Below are positions 5,673 to 6,246 of a DNA stretch of 6,246 nt, in pieces. The notes below the pieces were generated by a model that had not been told where the DNA came from, did no database searches, and saw only the letters and a program-made list of their open reading frames with translations. The position numbers and the translations under genes were made by a program. This DNA is from Syntrophaceae bacterium UBA6112 (GTDB taxonomy: Bacteria > Desulfobacterota > Syntrophia > Syntrophales > UBA5619): the NCBI GenBank assembly GCA_002423465.1, contig DIWG01000018.1, forward strand, positions 6,012 through 12,257, read 5' to 3'. Numbering within the stretch: the first letter of the stretch is position 1; each line of letters opens with the position of its first letter.

Positions 5673-5904
5673 TCAAATAACGAACCGTCCGGCTATCGGC
5701 AGCAGTTCTGATTTTGTTTCAACATGGGGATCGGGAGAAAGATCCCGCACCACAGGTGGTCTGGGGGCAACCATTTCGCGGTCGAGCGGCGGGTGGATCT
5801 GATCGGCCATTTCGATCAGGTCCACCTCGACGCCGCGATTCCTCAGTTTCTCGGCGGACGAATCCCTGGAATTATCGCCGAATTTCTTTATCCGGACAGC
5901 AATG
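5673..5904 (-). other. Open frame without a start, downstream of copA; possible gene remnant
   Basis: Between the copA stop and the reductase start (5571-5904) there is no proper gene. One minus-strand frame stays open from inside copA (5975, one frame off) to a TGA at 5673. Past the copA stop it reads protein-like text, including IAVRIKKFGDNSRDSSAEKL and RGVEVDLIEMADQIHPPL, then a Pro-rich tail. It has no ATG, GTG or TTG until GTG near 5825 or ATG at 5810, which would leave only about 46-51 residues. I do not recognise the family. It may be the decayed or frameshifted start of a gene once following copA, or chance opening in GC-rich DNA; the opposite strand is also open here (5724-5921). The rest of the gap, 5571-5672, is AT-rich and holds the reductase promoter. 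Confidence 0.25.
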
Positions 5905-6246
5905 TCAAGGCCGCGCCATGATACGGCGCCAGCGGCGGCGAAGGCGCAGGGAGTTGCCGACGACTGAAACGGAGCTCATCGCCATCGCGGCCGCAGCAAA
6001 CTCCGGATTGAGGAGGATCCCCCAGAGGGGGTAGAGGACGCCGGCAGCAATCGGGATCCCGATGATGTTGTAGATAAACGCCCAGAAGAGGTTCTGGCGG
6101 ATCGTCCTCATCGTTTCGAAAGAGAGGCGGATCGCCCGAGGCACGGCGAGGAGATCATCCTTCATCAGCGTGATGTCGGAGGCCTCGATCGCCACGTCCG
6201 TTCCCGCGCCGATTGCGATCCCGATGTCGGCGGCCGCGAGTGCCGG
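5905..6246 (-). CDS. copA: Cu(+)-exporting P1B-type ATPase, C-terminal 113 residues
   Basis: This is the end of a copper-transporting P-type ATPase of the inner membrane, which pumps Cu(+) out of the cytoplasm using ATP. The 5' part is outside the window. The fragment begins PALAAADIGIAIGAGTDVAI, the sequence right after the GDGxND hinge of the phosphorylation domain. The penultimate membrane helix holds the copper ligands Tyr-Asn in FIYNIIGIP (fragment residues 59-60). The last helix has MAMSS (88-92), whose Met and final Ser are the other conserved copper ligands of P1B-1 pumps. The visible copper-site residues are all intact. The tail is strikingly basic (RLRRRWRRIMARP) and there is no C-terminal metal-binding domain. 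Codon use is rich in ATC, CTC and GCC/GCG and GC is well above that of the AT-rich patch after it, hinting at a different origin. It is on the same strand as the reductase but 346 bp away and probably not co-transcribed. Confidence 0.93.
   Translation of the reverse strand, partial: PALAAADIGIAIGAGTDVAIEASDITLMKDDLLAVPRAIRLSFETMRTIRQNLFWAFIYNIIGIPIAAGVLYPLWGILLNPEFAAAAMAMSSVSVVGNSLRLRRRWRRIMARP

Noticed and set aside
5724..5921. Plus-strand 65-residue frame between copA and the reductase
   Set aside because: No clear ribosome binding site and no motif; it mirrors the start-less minus-strand frame, so I could not choose it as a gene.

Overview
The window looks like chromosomal DNA from a Gram-negative, probably anaerobic bacterium. 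A deltaproteobacterial/Desulfobacterota-type lineage is my best guess, from the mix of families (DUF318 permease with an ArsR-type regulator, BON lipoprotein remnant, AI-2E family transporter, PAS-GGDEF protein, GarR-like reductase). No rRNA, tRNA or phylogenetic marker is present, so this assignment is inference. Most of the window has moderate GC. The last ~500 bases are clearly richer (63-67% in two 60-base lines I counted), after an AT-rich patch (37% in the line 5581-5640).

Layout. Positions 1-1064 (minus strand) hold a small metal/metalloid-type cassette: an ArsR-family repressor (706-1014) followed by a DUF318/ArsP-like permease (1-630, C-terminus outside the window). A near-consensus promoter drives the repressor gene. 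Two matching 16-bp inverted repeats, one upstream of each gene, are the likely operators; the first covers the promoter -10 box. Positions 1065-1363 carry no protein gene but contain several hairpins and a GTGTG start resembling the 5' end of a group II intron on the minus strand. Positions 1364-2542 (minus) encode an AI-2E/PerM-family membrane protein. Just upstream, and overlapping its start, is the remnant of a BON-domain lipoprotein gene (2458-2757), apparently cut in mid-domain and joined to the AI-2E leader.

Positions 2772-3560 hold no gene I can recognise, only a candidate promoter at 3392-3420. That promoter would serve the plus-strand PAS-GGEEF diguanylate cyclase (3561-4541). Convergent to it is a minus-strand GarR/3-hydroxyisobutyrate dehydrogenase-family reductase (4668-5558) with its own candidate promoter. 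The right end (5905-6246, minus) is the C-terminal 113 residues of a Cu(+)-transporting P1B-type ATPase. Between copA and the reductase lies an open frame without a usable start (5673-5904), perhaps a gene remnant.

Working together: the ArsR-permease pair forms one autoregulated export module whose repressor and permease both carry vicinal cysteine pairs. The copper ATPase at the other end is also a metal exporter, but nothing in the sequence links the two. The remaining genes look like independent units. I do not see convincing evidence for a wholly new system. The most unusual points are the double-operator ArsR/permease module with CC motifs, the intron-like structured segment, the truncated BON gene, and the composition break near the right end.
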